The notes under the pieces are model-generated. The model was not told where the DNA came from and ran no database searches. It saw only the letters and a list, made by a program, of their open reading frames with translations. A stretch of DNA of 64,000 bases from Pedobacter punctiformis (GTDB taxonomy: Bacteria; Bacteroidota; Bacteroidia; Sphingobacteriales; Sphingobacteriaceae): the NCBI RefSeq assembly GCF_027213715.1, contig NZ_JAPWGM010000005.1, positions 1-64,000 on the forward strand, given 5' to 3'. The translations under genes were made by a program, and so were the position numbers. Shown here piece by piece: positions 48,174-56,887 of the stretch. Numbering within the stretch: position 1 is the stretch's first letter; every line of letters begins with the position of its first letter.

Positions 48174-48235
48174 AGTTTATTAATATTTGGTTTTTAGTTT
48201 TAGTAAATTAATTTCAAGTGATACACAATTAAGTG

Positions 48236-49786
48236 TTAGAGGGGATTGTTTTCTGTCATATTGGTTGTTTTTAAATTTATGTTGATTAAGTTTAGTTGTT
48301 CTGCATTCATTTTTAGATAAACACCATTTGTCCAGCCGAAACCATCCTGATTTGGATACTCACCACCACCCGCTTCCAGTGAAACATCAGTTACATTATA
48401 TTTTTCCATAATTTTTCCGGTTTTATGAAAAACCCGGTCTACGGTACTGAGCCAATTTTGGCTGATGTTTTTCGCCAAGGCATCTGCACCATAATTTTTT
48501 ACACCCAAAAGTGCAATCCATTGTAACGGAGCCCAGCCATTTGGTGCATCCCATTGTTGTCCGGTTGATAAAAGTGTGGTAATTAGCCCTCCCGGTTTCA
48601 GGAAATCCTGCTCAATATGTTTAATTACAGAAGTTGCTTCTATTTTAGTTGCTATGCCAAAAAATAACGGAAACATGGTTGCCAAGCTTGGCGTTTGTGA
48701 AGATTGTCCTTTTTTGAAATCGTAATCTAAATACAACTCAGTTTGGTTGTTCCACAGGTATTTTTTTATTGCGGCTAAACGGTCATTGGCTTTTTGAATA
48801 AAAATCAGATGCTCATCATAAAATCCTGCAAACTTTGAGGCCTTTGCAATGGTATATTCTAAATGCCAAAGCAAACAATTCAAATCAACCGGAATAAGAT
48901 CTATTGTTTTTATACTGGCCATATCCTGAGGGTTTTCAAACCATCTGCCCGAAAAATCCCAGCCTGAAGCACAGGCCGCCCTGATATTTCGATATAAATC
49001 ATCTTTTTCACCAACCGTATTGCTATAAATTTCCAGATCCTCATAATAGCCTTCCGGTCGTGGCGTATTCAAATTATCCCAGTAGCGGTTAAGAATTTCT
49101 CCACCCGGTAACCTTACGGTATGGGCAATGGCATTTGTGCCGGGATTTAATTCTTCGCTGCCCTGCATCCAAAACTTATATTCTTTTTTAAGTTCAGGCA
49201 GGTACCTTATTAAATTCATTTCTCCTTTTTCTTCTACCAATAATTCGATCATCAGAGAAAAAAATGGGGGTTGAGAACGGCTTAAAAAATAACTGCGGTT
49301 GCCATTAGGAATAAATCCGTATTCATTGATGAGGAAGGCAAAATTGTTTACCATATCTTCAATCAAATCTGTCCGACCAGATACTTGTAAGCCAAGCATG
49401 GTAAAGTAACTATCCCAATAAAATAATTCTCTAAACCGACCACCAGGAACTATAAATTTAAAAGGCAGATTAATCTGGGAGCTGTATTCTTCAATCGTTT
49501 CACGAATAAGTTTATCCCACAAATTGTTAATGTGTTCAAGTACCGTAGTCGTTTGCTGATCTGAAGCAAGTTTTAAGCTTTCGGGTAAAAAAAATGTTTC
49601 CTGAAGGAACGTCAATAAATGAAAGTCAGCATCGTTTTTTTGCAGCCGGTATTTATGTACAATTTCTGCAGCCGTAAATCTTGGTACACAATCGGTAAAA
49701 ACCTTTTGATCAGAAAAAATTCTCTGGGTTTGCACGTCGAAGAATAATTCTTCTAACTCTTCAATATAAAGTAAGTTGGATTGCAT
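48236..49786 (-). CDS. treF: Cytoplasmic trehalase (GH37, TreF-like)
   Basis: A 516-residue GH37 enzyme without a signal peptide. Both trehalase signatures are present: PGGRFRELFYWDSY near residue 110 and QWDAPNGWAPLQW near 410. The catalytic acid Asp is in ASGWDFSGRWF near 270 and the base Glu in EAGGGEYPNQDGFGWTNGV near 465. It hydrolyses alpha,alpha-trehalose to two glucose. The lack of a signal peptide, with a sugar-type MFS carrier 16 bases upstream, suggests that trehalose enters the cytoplasm before cleavage. It lies 62 bases upstream of the susC-like gene. Confidence 0.93.
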   Translation of the reverse strand: MQSNLLYIEELEELFFDVQTQRIFSDQKVFTDCVPRFTAAEIVHKYRLQKNDADFHLLTFLQETFFLPESLKLASDQQTTTVLEHINNLWDKLIRETIEEYSSQINLPFKFIVPGGRFRELFYWDSYFTMLGLQVSGRTDLIEDMVNNFAFLINEYGFIPNGNRSYFLSRSQPPFFSLMIELLVEEKGEMNLIRYLPELKKEYKFWMQGSEELNPGTNAIAHTVRLPGGEILNRYWDNLNTPRPEGYYEDLEIYSNTVGEKDDLYRNIRAACASGWDFSGRWFENPQDMASIKTIDLIPVDLNCLLWHLEYTIAKASKFAGFYDEHLIFIQKANDRLAAIKKYLWNNQTELYLDYDFKKGQSSQTPSLATMFPLFFGIATKIEATSVIKHIEQDFLKPGGLITTLLSTGQQWDAPNGWAPLQWIALLGVKNYGADALAKNISQNWLSTVDRVFHKTGKIMEKYNVTDVSLEAGGGEYPNQDGFGWTNGVYLKMNAEQLNLININLKTTNMTENNPL

Positions 49787-49802
49787 GTAAAATAGATTGC
49801 AG

Positions 49803-51050
49803 TTAATCTTTGATTAAATCGGGTACGACTGTTTTCTTTAATTTATTGAAAAATAAAAGTGCTATAGCCAATATCGAGATGGGGAAAAGCGAGAAATAAA
49901 AAGCTTCCTTCCCGCCATAATATTGAAAAATATTGCCAGTAATTAATGAGCCTAATGTGCCACCCAAAGCAGAGAAAATTACAATAAGCCCTGACATTGC
50001 CGCATGCTGATTTTTTGGTAATGAAGCCAGCACCAACGAATTTATTGCAGGGTAAATTGGCGCCAGGAAAAAACCAATTAAAGGAAAAACATAAGCAACC
50101 AATGGAATATCTTTCCAGGTAATGATATTGTGCTGTACCGTGTTTGCCGCTAATGGCATGGTAATAAGAACCAGTAAGGCCGCCGCCGCCAAACATGCAC
50201 CCAGGCATACGTACCAGGATATTTTTTTTAATACCAAACCAGCCAAAAAACGGCCAAGAGCGGTAGTTCCTGCCAATATGCTCGCCATCAGAATGCTAAA
50301 GGACGAAGGCAGATGTAATACTTTATTGTTAAAACTTGGGAGCCAGCTCATAATGCTTTGTTCTACTAAAACATATAAAAAAGCACAGGCAATAAAAGAA
50401 ATGACCAATGGTAACATGAGTAATTTAAACATGTTTACAAAAGATTGATTGGCAGTTAAATCTGCTGCGGGTTTTATTGCTGATTCATTAAGTGGAGATA
50501 ATGTTAAAAGTATAAGCGCAACAGCATAAAGGAAGCCGATCAGATAGTAAACCTGGAACCATCTTGGCGAACTGGCATCCGAATCGTCAATAAAGTAGCT
50601 GAACAAAAAATAGCCGGATAAAATGCCAACCATAAAAAAGCTTTCAATAAAATTCATGAAACTAATGTGTTCTTTTTCATTTTTGGTAATTAAACCGATG
50701 CTGCCGAATACTGAAATTTTAATTAAGGCAAAACTAGCCCCGGTTACTGCAAACAATATTTTGATTGCAATAAATGTTTTTAACGAAGGAATAACAACGC
50801 AGGTAACCGCCACGGCAGCCAAACCAATTTGCATTGATTTTTTATATCCGATTCTGGTTATAAAAGAAGCAACAAGAAAAGAAACCAACGCAATGGTAAT
50901 GTCTTTAAATGCTTCTAAAATGGATGCGGATGATGCGGAAACTTTATAATAACGTTGCGACTGAAGAATAACAGTACCTACACTATTCAATAACACCCCA
51001 AACAAGAGGTAATTGATTAGTACAGAAATTTTTATCTTTAAAAATTCCAT
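49803..51050 (-). CDS. MFS transporter, probable disaccharide carrier
   Basis: A 415-residue major facilitator with about 12 hydrophobic segments. Loop 2-3 has TRIGYKKSMQIGLAAVA in place of the G-x-x-x-D-R-x-G-R-R motif, and the second half repeats the pattern (VLKKISWYVCLGACLAAAA). It is the first gene of the leftward locus ahead of the trehalase, and diverges from the AraC-type regulator. By position it should move trehalose or a related sugar across the inner membrane. Specificity is inference. Confidence 0.85.
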   Translation of the reverse strand: MEFLKIKISVLINYLLFGVLLNSVGTVILQSQRYYKVSASSASILEAFKDITIALVSFLVASFITRIGYKKSMQIGLAAVAVTCVVIPSLKTFIAIKILFAVTGASFALIKISVFGSIGLITKNEKEHISFMNFIESFFMVGILSGYFLFSYFIDDSDASSPRWFQVYYLIGFLYAVALILLTLSPLNESAIKPAADLTANQSFVNMFKLLMLPLVISFIACAFLYVLVEQSIMSWLPSFNNKVLHLPSSFSILMASILAGTTALGRFLAGLVLKKISWYVCLGACLAAAALLVLITMPLAANTVQHNIITWKDIPLVAYVFPLIGFFLAPIYPAINSLVLASLPKNQHAAMSGLIVIFSALGGTLGSLITGNIFQYYGGKEAFYFSLFPISILAIALLFFNKLKKTVVPDLIKD

Positions 51051-51104
51051 AGGGCGGTAAAAATATTTGGTTAAAAGTGGTTTAGTTTGTTATAAACAAA
51101 AATG

Positions 51105-51118
51105 TGCATTCTTTGCAT
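51105..51118. promoter_or_regulatory. Possible direct-repeat operator between MFS and AraC genes
   Basis: TGCAT-TCTT-TGCAT, two identical 5-mers 9 bases apart, in the 150-base divergent spacer. AraC-type regulators bind direct repeats. Weak evidence. Confidence 0.3.
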
Positions 51119-51200
51119 AATCAAATTATCCTGTATTCATTATTTATTTAACTATATTAATATTTAATTACTAATATTATAGGTTATAGTCTTAATAGCG

Positions 51201-52046
51201 ATGAAAATACATTATGAAATCATAAAGCCTGATGAAAATTCATCGATTAGATTTTTACATCAGAATAAACCAACTAAAGAATTTGTTTGGGAATATCATT
51301 ATCACCCCGAATATGAACTGGTTTGTGTTTTTGAAGGTGCCGGAACCAGGCATGTAGGCTCTCACCTAAGCGTGTATGAGGATGGTGATTTGGTATTTAT
51401 CGGTTCAAATGTACCACATTCAGGTTTTGGCTTAAATGCCCGTGATCCTCATGAAGAAATTGTAATCCAGATTAAACCAGAAGTGCTTGACGGTTTATTA
51501 AGGTGTTTCCCGGAAATGAAAAACATTTCCGGATTGCTGGAACGGTCTAAACATGGGATAAAATTTAACGGGCCTGTTAAAACTGAAATTAAAAAAATGC
51601 TGATTAATATGAAGGAAATGAAACCCTTTGAAAAAGTAGTCGCGTTGCTTGAGGTATTTAATGTATTGGCCAATGATGATACTTACGATATTTTAAATAA
51701 ACAACCCATTGTAGCCAGGTTAATTAGTAAACACAGATCGAGGTTGCAGAAAATTTTTACCTATGTAGAAAATTATTATCAAAAAGATATTGATATCCAG
51801 GAAGTGGCCGATCTTGTAAACATTTCCGTTCCGTCTTTTTGTAATTATTTTAAAAGGATGACGCACATTACTTTTACTGAATTTGTGAATCGTTACCGGG
51901 TTCAAAAATCCTGTATGCTTTTACTGCAGGATAAAACCGTAGCCGAAGTGTGTTTCGAATGTGGTTTTAATAATGTTACCTATTTCAATAAGATTTTTAG
52001 AAAAATCATCAATAAAACGCCTTCCGAATTTAGGAAAGAAAACTAA
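51201..52046 (+). CDS. AraC family transcriptional regulator
   Basis: A 281-residue regulator: N-terminal cupin-like sensor (about 25-120, VWEYHYHPEYELVCVFEGAG, GDLVFIGSNVPHSGFG) and C-terminal double HTH (about 185-281: DIQEVADLVNISVPSFCNYF and VAEVCFECGFNNVTYFNKIFRK, ending TPSEFRKEN). It is transcribed away from the MFS/trehalase/SusCD/GH65 genes, 150 bases apart, the usual place for a local activator that senses the sugar. Confidence 0.92.
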   Translation: MKIHYEIIKPDENSSIRFLHQNKPTKEFVWEYHYHPEYELVCVFEGAGTRHVGSHLSVYEDGDLVFIGSNVPHSGFGLNARDPHEEIVIQIKPEVLDGLLRCFPEMKNISGLLERSKHGIKFNGPVKTEIKKMLINMKEMKPFEKVVALLEVFNVLANDDTYDILNKQPIVARLISKHRSRLQKIFTYVENYYQKDIDIQEVADLVNISVPSFCNYFKRMTHITFTEFVNRYRVQKSCMLLLQDKTVAEVCFECGFNNVTYFNKIFRKIINKTPSEFRKEN

Positions 52047-52103
52047 ATGTTTTAAGTTTTACAGAAGAATGAGATTATTGCAGCTGTTTTAGACAATAGA
52101 CTT

Positions 52104-52111
52104 TATCTTTG
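52104..52111 (+). promoter_or_regulatory. -7 promoter element ahead of small exported protein
   Basis: TATCTTTG ends 5 bases before the ATG, again implying an almost leaderless transcript. Confidence 0.5.
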
Positions 52112-52116
52112 TAATA

Positions 52117-52410
52117 ATGAATTTTTGTAAGTTTAAATATCTGCTGATTTTCAGTTTTGCCACTACTTTATTATTTAAAGCTGGAGGAACTATCACGTAT
52201 TTAAACTTTTATTCAGACGATAAATGTAGTTCTTCGGATGTTGCCGGAGAGGAAGAAAATAAAATCGAGAAAGCTTATTTCGATGATTATTTTCTTGTTC
52301 ATGCCCATTTAGATGTGATGATTGAACCATTGAAAAAGATCATTTCCCATAATGATTTTGTTAAAACAACTTATATTCCTGAAGTTTTAACCCCTCCTCC
52401 GTTAAGTTAG
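52117..52410 (+). CDS. Small protein of unknown function
   Basis: A 97-residue protein with a hydrophobic N-terminal segment (FKYLLIFSFATTLLFKAGG) that could be a signal peptide or anchor, an acidic stretch (DVAGEEENKIEKAYFDDYF) and a proline-rich end (PEVLTPPPLS). A consensus -7 promoter element sits directly before it, which supports a real gene. No family recognised. The S74-like protein follows after 63 bases. Confidence 0.55.
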   Translation: MNFCKFKYLLIFSFATTLLFKAGGTITYLNFYSDDKCSSSDVAGEEENKIEKAYFDDYFLVHAHLDVMIEPLKKIISHNDFVKTTYIPEVLTPPPLS

Positions 52411-52473
52411 TGTTTATAAAAGAATCGCTTTTAATTAACAATTAACCATTTTCTCATTTACAAATTATACAAA

Positions 52474-52893
52474 ATGAAACGAGCAATTTCTTTCTGTTTT
52501 GCAGTGTTTTTAACCTCTGCATCTCTAAAAATTAATGCACAGGAAATTGTGCAAAATAATGTTCAGCCTATAAATAATTCTGTCACTCTGGTTTCACAAT
52601 TAGAACCGGTAAGTTTCAATTATGAAAAACAATGGGCAGAAAAATTAAAATTAAGCTCCAAACCACAATATGGTTTTATACCTGCCAGTGTGCAAAAGGT
52701 ATTGCCTGCCCTGGTATCGCAGCGGGCCAAAGACTATTCTTCAGGTAAAAATGCTTTTAAAACAGCAACCATTCCAACCGTAGATTATCAAAGTTTAATT
52801 CCGCTTTTGGTTGGCAGTATTAAAGAACAGCAAAAACAAATTGAAGAACTGAAAAGGGAGATTGAAATTTTAAAAACTCAAAAAAGTAAATAA
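52474..52893 (+). CDS. Exported mini-protein with S74/tail-fibre chaperone-like C-terminus
   Basis: A 139-residue protein with signal peptide (MKRAISFCFAVFLTSASLKINAQ). The C-terminal ~85 residues resemble the intramolecular chaperone (peptidase S74) domain found at the end of Bacteroidota fibre proteins: YGFIPASVQKVLPALV, then VDYQSLIPLLVGSIKEQQKQ and a coiled coil IEELKREIEILK. Here it is free-standing, with no fibre part. Followed by a clear terminator. Role unknown; a chaperone acting on a separate fibre protein is a guess. Confidence 0.65.
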   Translation: MKRAISFCFAVFLTSASLKINAQEIVQNNVQPINNSVTLVSQLEPVSFNYEKQWAEKLKLSSKPQYGFIPASVQKVLPALVSQRAKDYSSGKNAFKTATIPTVDYQSLIPLLVGSIKEQQKQIEELKREIEILKTQKSK

Positions 52894-52912
52894 CTTTCAG
52901 ATTAACATTGAG

Positions 52913-52937
52913 GCCGGAAGATTTCTTCCGGCTTTTT
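52913..52937 (+). terminator. Rho-independent terminator
   Basis: GCCGGAAG and CTTCCGGC form a perfect 8-bp stem with loop ATTT, then TTTTTG. Confidence 0.9.
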
Positions 52938-52981
52938 GTTTGTTCAAAAATTAATAAGTAGTTTCAATAAAAATTCTAATC

Positions 52982-53533
52982 ATGAGAAAAATTATCGCCT
53001 CCTTAATTTTATGTTTATCCATGAGTTACAGTTATGCGCAAATTACTTCAATTGCCATGAGTGTGAACGATTTAAAAGATGCACCGTTTAAATTTAAAGG
53101 TACCAGGGCAATGATGGTAGACCGGATCGATGATGGCTCTTCTAAAGATATTTTTGTTTTTTCTAAAGTACCATCCGGCAGCAATCCGGATACTTTGTAT
53201 GCAGAGAAATTTACCAAAATAGGCGAAGTCTGGAAGTTAACACAAGAGAAAACCATTACATACAATGGCATTATTAGCATTTGGGGTGCAAGAAAAGGAT
53301 TTACAGATGCCGATAAAGATAAACAGGTTGACGCCTTTTTTATTTACAGCCTGCACGATGCCGACTTTAAGAAGCAATTATCTGTACATCTGCTGCTTTT
53401 TCACAAAGGCGAAAGTTATACGCTTTCACAAACGGATGAAGGAAAGGAAAGCCAAAGCAAAAACTTTTCAAGTTTGCCGGAAAGTATTAAAACAGAAGTT
53501 TTAGCCTACTGGAATAAACTGGATAAAAAATAA
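52982..53533 (+). CDS. Secreted protein of unknown function
   Basis: A 183-residue protein with signal peptide (MRKIIASLILCLSMSYSYAQ). The mature part has alternating beta segments (RIDDGSSKDIFVFSKVPSG, TYNGIISIWGARKGFTDADKD, VDAFFIYSLHDADFKK) and a DADKDKQVD stretch that looks like a calcium-type acidic loop and resembles tracts in FG-GAP-like repeats. No family assigned. It lies between the S74-like gene and the GHL10 hydrolase on the same strand; its own stop overlaps a hairpin terminator. Confidence 0.65.
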   Translation: MRKIIASLILCLSMSYSYAQITSIAMSVNDLKDAPFKFKGTRAMMVDRIDDGSSKDIFVFSKVPSGSNPDTLYAEKFTKIGEVWKLTQEKTITYNGIISIWGARKGFTDADKDKQVDAFFIYSLHDADFKKQLSVHLLLFHKGESYTLSQTDEGKESQSKNFSSLPESIKTEVLAYWNKLDKK

Positions 53534-53543
53534 TCCAGTTTTC
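53516..53543 (+). terminator. Terminator overlapping the end of the secreted-protein gene
   Basis: AAACTGGAT and ATCCAGTTT form a 9-bp stem with an A-rich loop holding the stop codon, followed by TT. Confidence 0.6.
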
Positions 53544-53587
53544 GTAAAATATTTAACATAATCTTTCTCAAGCAAGCTAAATGGATT

Positions 53588-55108
53588 ATGTTTAAAGTTC
53601 ATTTGAATATTATGCGCTTTAAATTTCTATTTCCTTTTTTAGTCCTCATTATTGGCATCCAAAGCATTTATGCCCAGCAGACAGGAATGCCCGTTTTACC
53701 AAAGGCGGAAAGAGAATTTCGTGCGGCCTGGGTGGCCACGGTGGCTAATATTAATTGGCCAAGCAAACCCGGGTTAAGCACAAAACAGCAACAGGATGAG
53801 GTTTTAGCCTTATTGGATATGCTTAAAATAAATCATTTTAATGCGGTGATTTTTCAGATTCGCCCGCAGGCAGATGCTTTATATAAAAGTAATTTAGAGC
53901 CATGGTCGTATTTTCTGACCGGGACCCAGGGTAAAGCACCTGATCCTTATTATGATCCTTTAGAGTTTTGGATAAATGCAGCGCACGAACGTGGTTTGGA
54001 ATTACATGTATGGTTAAACCCATACCGTGCTCATCATATTGCCGGGGGAGAACCCGGAGAATTATCTGTTGTAAAAAAACACCCTGAATTAGTTTACAAA
54101 TTAAAACAAGGTTACTGGTGGTTTGATCCGGCTAAAAAAGGAACACAGGATTTATCGGCAGAAGTGGTTAAAGATATTGTTAAACGTTATGATATTGATG
54201 GTGTACATTTCGACGATTATTTTTATCCCTATGATGAATATAACGGCGGAGCCGATTTTCCGGATGATGCCAGCTATGCCGAATATCAAAAAGATGGCGG
54301 AAAATTATCAAGAGGAGACTGGAGAAGAGAAGCGGTAAATACTTTTGTTAAAAGAATTTATAAAGTCATTAAAGCCGAAAAGAAATATGTGAAATTTGGT
54401 ATCAGTCCATTCGGGATTTGGAGACCGGGCTATCCGGAATCTATCAAAGGTTACGATCAGTATGATAAACTTTATGCCGATGCCAAATTATGGCTAAACG
54501 AAGGCTGGATTGATTATTTTATGCCGCAACTTTACTGGCAGGTTAACAATATTCCTCAAAGCTTTCCGGTTTTATTGGGTTGGTGGCAATCTGAAAATAC
54601 AAAACAAAGACATCTTTGGCCCGGGCTGAATAGTGGTATTGGTGGTGGCGAAAAAAACAGTGACGAAATTATCAATGAAATTATGATTACCAGAGGGATT
54701 TTACCTAAAAGTCCCGGTGCAGCTCATTGGAGTATTGGAGCGTTAACCAAATACGAAAGTTTGCGCAATGATTTGTTAAAAGGCCCATATAAACAGGACG
54801 CTTTAGTTCCCGCTTCTTCCTGGCTGGATGATCGTGCGCCTGCTGAACTTAAGGTTAATACGGAGTTAAGAGATGCAGATATTTATGTAAAATGGATGCC
54901 TAAAAATGAGGAGGATGTTTTCCGGTACATCGTTTATACACAATATGGCGATCAATGGACTTATACAATTTTAAATGCAAAGAGTAGGTTTTTGCTCGTT
55001 GCTAAATCCATCAATTCGGGCAAAGTAAGTTTAAAAAATATTGCGGTAACTGCTGTGGATAGAACCGGCAATGAAAGCAAAATTGAAGTTCTGCCTGTTG
55101 CACCATAA
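53588..55108 (+). CDS. GHL10-type exported glycosyl hydrolase
   Basis: A 506-residue protein (498 if the second Met, MRFKFLF, is the start) with signal sequence ending IYAQQ. The GHL10/DUF187 TIM-barrel motifs are clear: FRAAWVATVANINWPS, NAVIFQIRPQADALY, PDPYYDPLEFWINAAHERGLELHVWLNPYRA, VHFDDYFYPY with the catalytic-type acidic pair, and WIDYFMPQLYWQ. The last ~90 residues form a beta-sandwich (VKWMPKNEEDVFRYIVYTQYG, fibronectin-like). Relatives act on peptidoglycan or bacterial polysaccharides; the substrate is not defined. Two terminator hairpins before it suggest its own promoter. Confidence 0.88.
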   Translation: MFKVHLNIMRFKFLFPFLVLIIGIQSIYAQQTGMPVLPKAEREFRAAWVATVANINWPSKPGLSTKQQQDEVLALLDMLKINHFNAVIFQIRPQADALYKSNLEPWSYFLTGTQGKAPDPYYDPLEFWINAAHERGLELHVWLNPYRAHHIAGGEPGELSVVKKHPELVYKLKQGYWWFDPAKKGTQDLSAEVVKDIVKRYDIDGVHFDDYFYPYDEYNGGADFPDDASYAEYQKDGGKLSRGDWRREAVNTFVKRIYKVIKAEKKYVKFGISPFGIWRPGYPESIKGYDQYDKLYADAKLWLNEGWIDYFMPQLYWQVNNIPQSFPVLLGWWQSENTKQRHLWPGLNSGIGGGEKNSDEIINEIMITRGILPKSPGAAHWSIGALTKYESLRNDLLKGPYKQDALVPASSWLDDRAPAELKVNTELRDADIYVKWMPKNEEDVFRYIVYTQYGDQWTYTILNAKSRFLLVAKSINSGKVSLKNIAVTAVDRTGNESKIEVLPVAP

Positions 55109-55267
55109 TGAACTTATAAATATAGACTTAGATTGGCTTTTTGTGATAATCAGGAAACGAATGTTAGTGGTTATTTACAGAAACCGTCCCGCCATTCACT
55201 ATTTCTGATGAAAAATCAGAATCGTTGCTGTCGGGTTTAGTTTACCCGGGTAAACCTGATTAATTTA

Positions 55268-55358
55268 AACCTGACAGGAGCGGACACGATCCTGGTTTCG
55301 GGGACGTAAAGCGTATGGCAGGGCTTGCATAACCGATACGTTCAGAACTCTGCTTTCC
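55268..55358 (+). repeat. Dispersed intergenic repeat, copy B
   Basis: AACCTGACAGGAGCGGACAC, then TTTCGGGGACGTAAAGCG, GCAGGGC and CTGCTTTCC, colinear with the element downstream of der. Divergence is considerable, so this is a family rather than a recent duplication. Confidence 0.5.
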
Positions 55359-55382
55359 AAATAAATTTTATTATTATCACCC

Positions 55383-55466
55383 TGTCATTGCGAGGCACGA
55401 AGCAATCTTACAATGTCAGGTTTTCCTCTCCAGCGCATTAGAATTGCTTCGTGTCCTTCAATGAGA
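55383..55466. repeat. REP-like imperfect inverted repeat
   Basis: TGTCATTGCGAGGCACGAAG at the left pairs with CTTCGTGTCCTTCAATGAGA at the right; the core CACGAAGCAAT/ATTGCTTCGTG is perfect. It sits 3' of thrC and may stop transcription in both directions. Confidence 0.7.
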
Positions 55467-55472
55467 ACTGGT

Positions 55473-56783
55473 TTAAGCTTTGCTTAGTAAATATTCTTTG
55501 AAAGCGTTAAAATCTATACCAAGCTGACCGGCATGTTTAGGTTTGCTTTCCAGGGCTTTAACCTGTTCCGGAATCTCTATTTTAGCTCCAATGTGTGCTG
55601 GAAAAATATCAGGGAATTTACAGGCATGAGCGGTAGATAAAAATACTGCAGCACTGTTATCCTGTGGATTTTCCTTTCTAAATTGCTCAACAGCCAAATA
55701 AGCAATAGCAGTATGAGGGCAGGCTACATAGTTATATTTTTGATCAATTTCTTTAATCCCGGCCAGCGTTTCGTCATCTGTGAAACGATAAGAAGTAACC
55801 ACTTTTTTTAGTGCTTCTAAATCCTGGTTAAATAAATCCATAATACGTATCCAATTGCTCGGAGCGCCCACATCCATCGCGTTGGCGTAAGTTTGTACTG
55901 ATGGTTTGGTTTCGTATACACCACTCTCTAAAAAACGCGGAACGGTATCATTCATGTTGGTTGCCGCAATGAATTGTTTAACAGGCAATCCTAATTTATA
56001 GGCCAGCAAACCGGCACCAATATTTCCAAAATTACCGCTCGGCACAGAAAAAAGAACATCGCTAAAGCCTTGTTTTTTTAGCTGAGCGTAAGTGTTGAAA
56101 TAATAAAACGTTTGTGGAATTAACCTTGAAATATTAATGGAATTGGCCGATGTTAAACGGAATCTGGCATTTAGTTCATCATCTGCAAAAGCCTGTTTTA
56201 CCAAAGTCTGGCAATCATCAAAGGTGCCTTTAACCTCAATAGCCCTAATGTTTTGTCCATTGGTGGTTAACTGAAGTTCCTGTATCGGACTCACTCTTCC
56301 TTCAGGATAAAGAATGGTAACCCGCGTATTTGGAACGCCCAAAAAGCCAAGGGCTACAGCGCCGCCGGTATCGCCAGAAGTGGCAACCAGTACATCCAAT
56401 AATTGCTCTCCATCTTTAAGGAAGTAGGCCATTACGCGACTCATGAAACGGGCGCCAAAATCTTTAAAAGCTAAGGAAGGGCCATGAAATAATTCTAAAA
56501 CAAAGGTTTTTTCATCAAGCTTAACCACTGGTGCTTCAAAATTAATGGCATCATCAATTAAGGCCTTTAAATCCCTGGCCGGAATTTCGTCTTTCAGCAA
56601 AACCGAAGCTACTTTATAGGCAATTTCTGGCAGAGAGTATTGTTCAATGTTTTGGATAAACTCTGCATCAAGTTGTGGGATTTCTACAGGCATGTACAAA
56701 CCTTTATCCTGAGGCATACTATTAAAAACGGCTTCTTTGAAAGAAACACGTAAAGCTGTATTGTTGGTTGAGTATAGTTTCAT
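55473..56783 (-). CDS. thrC: Threonine synthase
   Basis: A 436-residue PLP enzyme. GPSLAFKDFGARFM carries the Schiff-base Lys; ATSGDTGGAVALGF binds phosphate; VPSGNFGNIGAGLLA is the PLP phosphate loop. It converts O-phosphohomoserine to threonine. Last gene of the leftward thr operon, 104 bases after thrB. Confidence 0.96.
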   Translation of the reverse strand: MKLYSTNNTALRVSFKEAVFNSMPQDKGLYMPVEIPQLDAEFIQNIEQYSLPEIAYKVASVLLKDEIPARDLKALIDDAINFEAPVVKLDEKTFVLELFHGPSLAFKDFGARFMSRVMAYFLKDGEQLLDVLVATSGDTGGAVALGFLGVPNTRVTILYPEGRVSPIQELQLTTNGQNIRAIEVKGTFDDCQTLVKQAFADDELNARFRLTSANSINISRLIPQTFYYFNTYAQLKKQGFSDVLFSVPSGNFGNIGAGLLAYKLGLPVKQFIAATNMNDTVPRFLESGVYETKPSVQTYANAMDVGAPSNWIRIMDLFNQDLEALKKVVTSYRFTDDETLAGIKEIDQKYNYVACPHTAIAYLAVEQFRKENPQDNSAAVFLSTAHACKFPDIFPAHIGAKIEIPEQVKALESKPKHAGQLGIDFNAFKEYLLSKA

Positions 56784-56887
56784 TCTATAGTATAAGGTTG
56801 AATGGGTGTGAAGTTAAGAGATGCAGGGGTATGGTGCTTAGTTTCGCTTTAAGCTTTTAACTTTCCGACTTGTACCCTACATCTTTC

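Larger units (their letters stand above)
55109..55472. other. Convergent intergenic region filled with repeats
   Basis: 364 bases between the GHL10 and thrC stops. No gene. Holds copy B of the dispersed repeat (55268-55358), an inverted TTTACCCGGGTAAA palindrome at about 55240-55255, and a REP-like hairpin (55383-55466). Confidence 0.6.
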
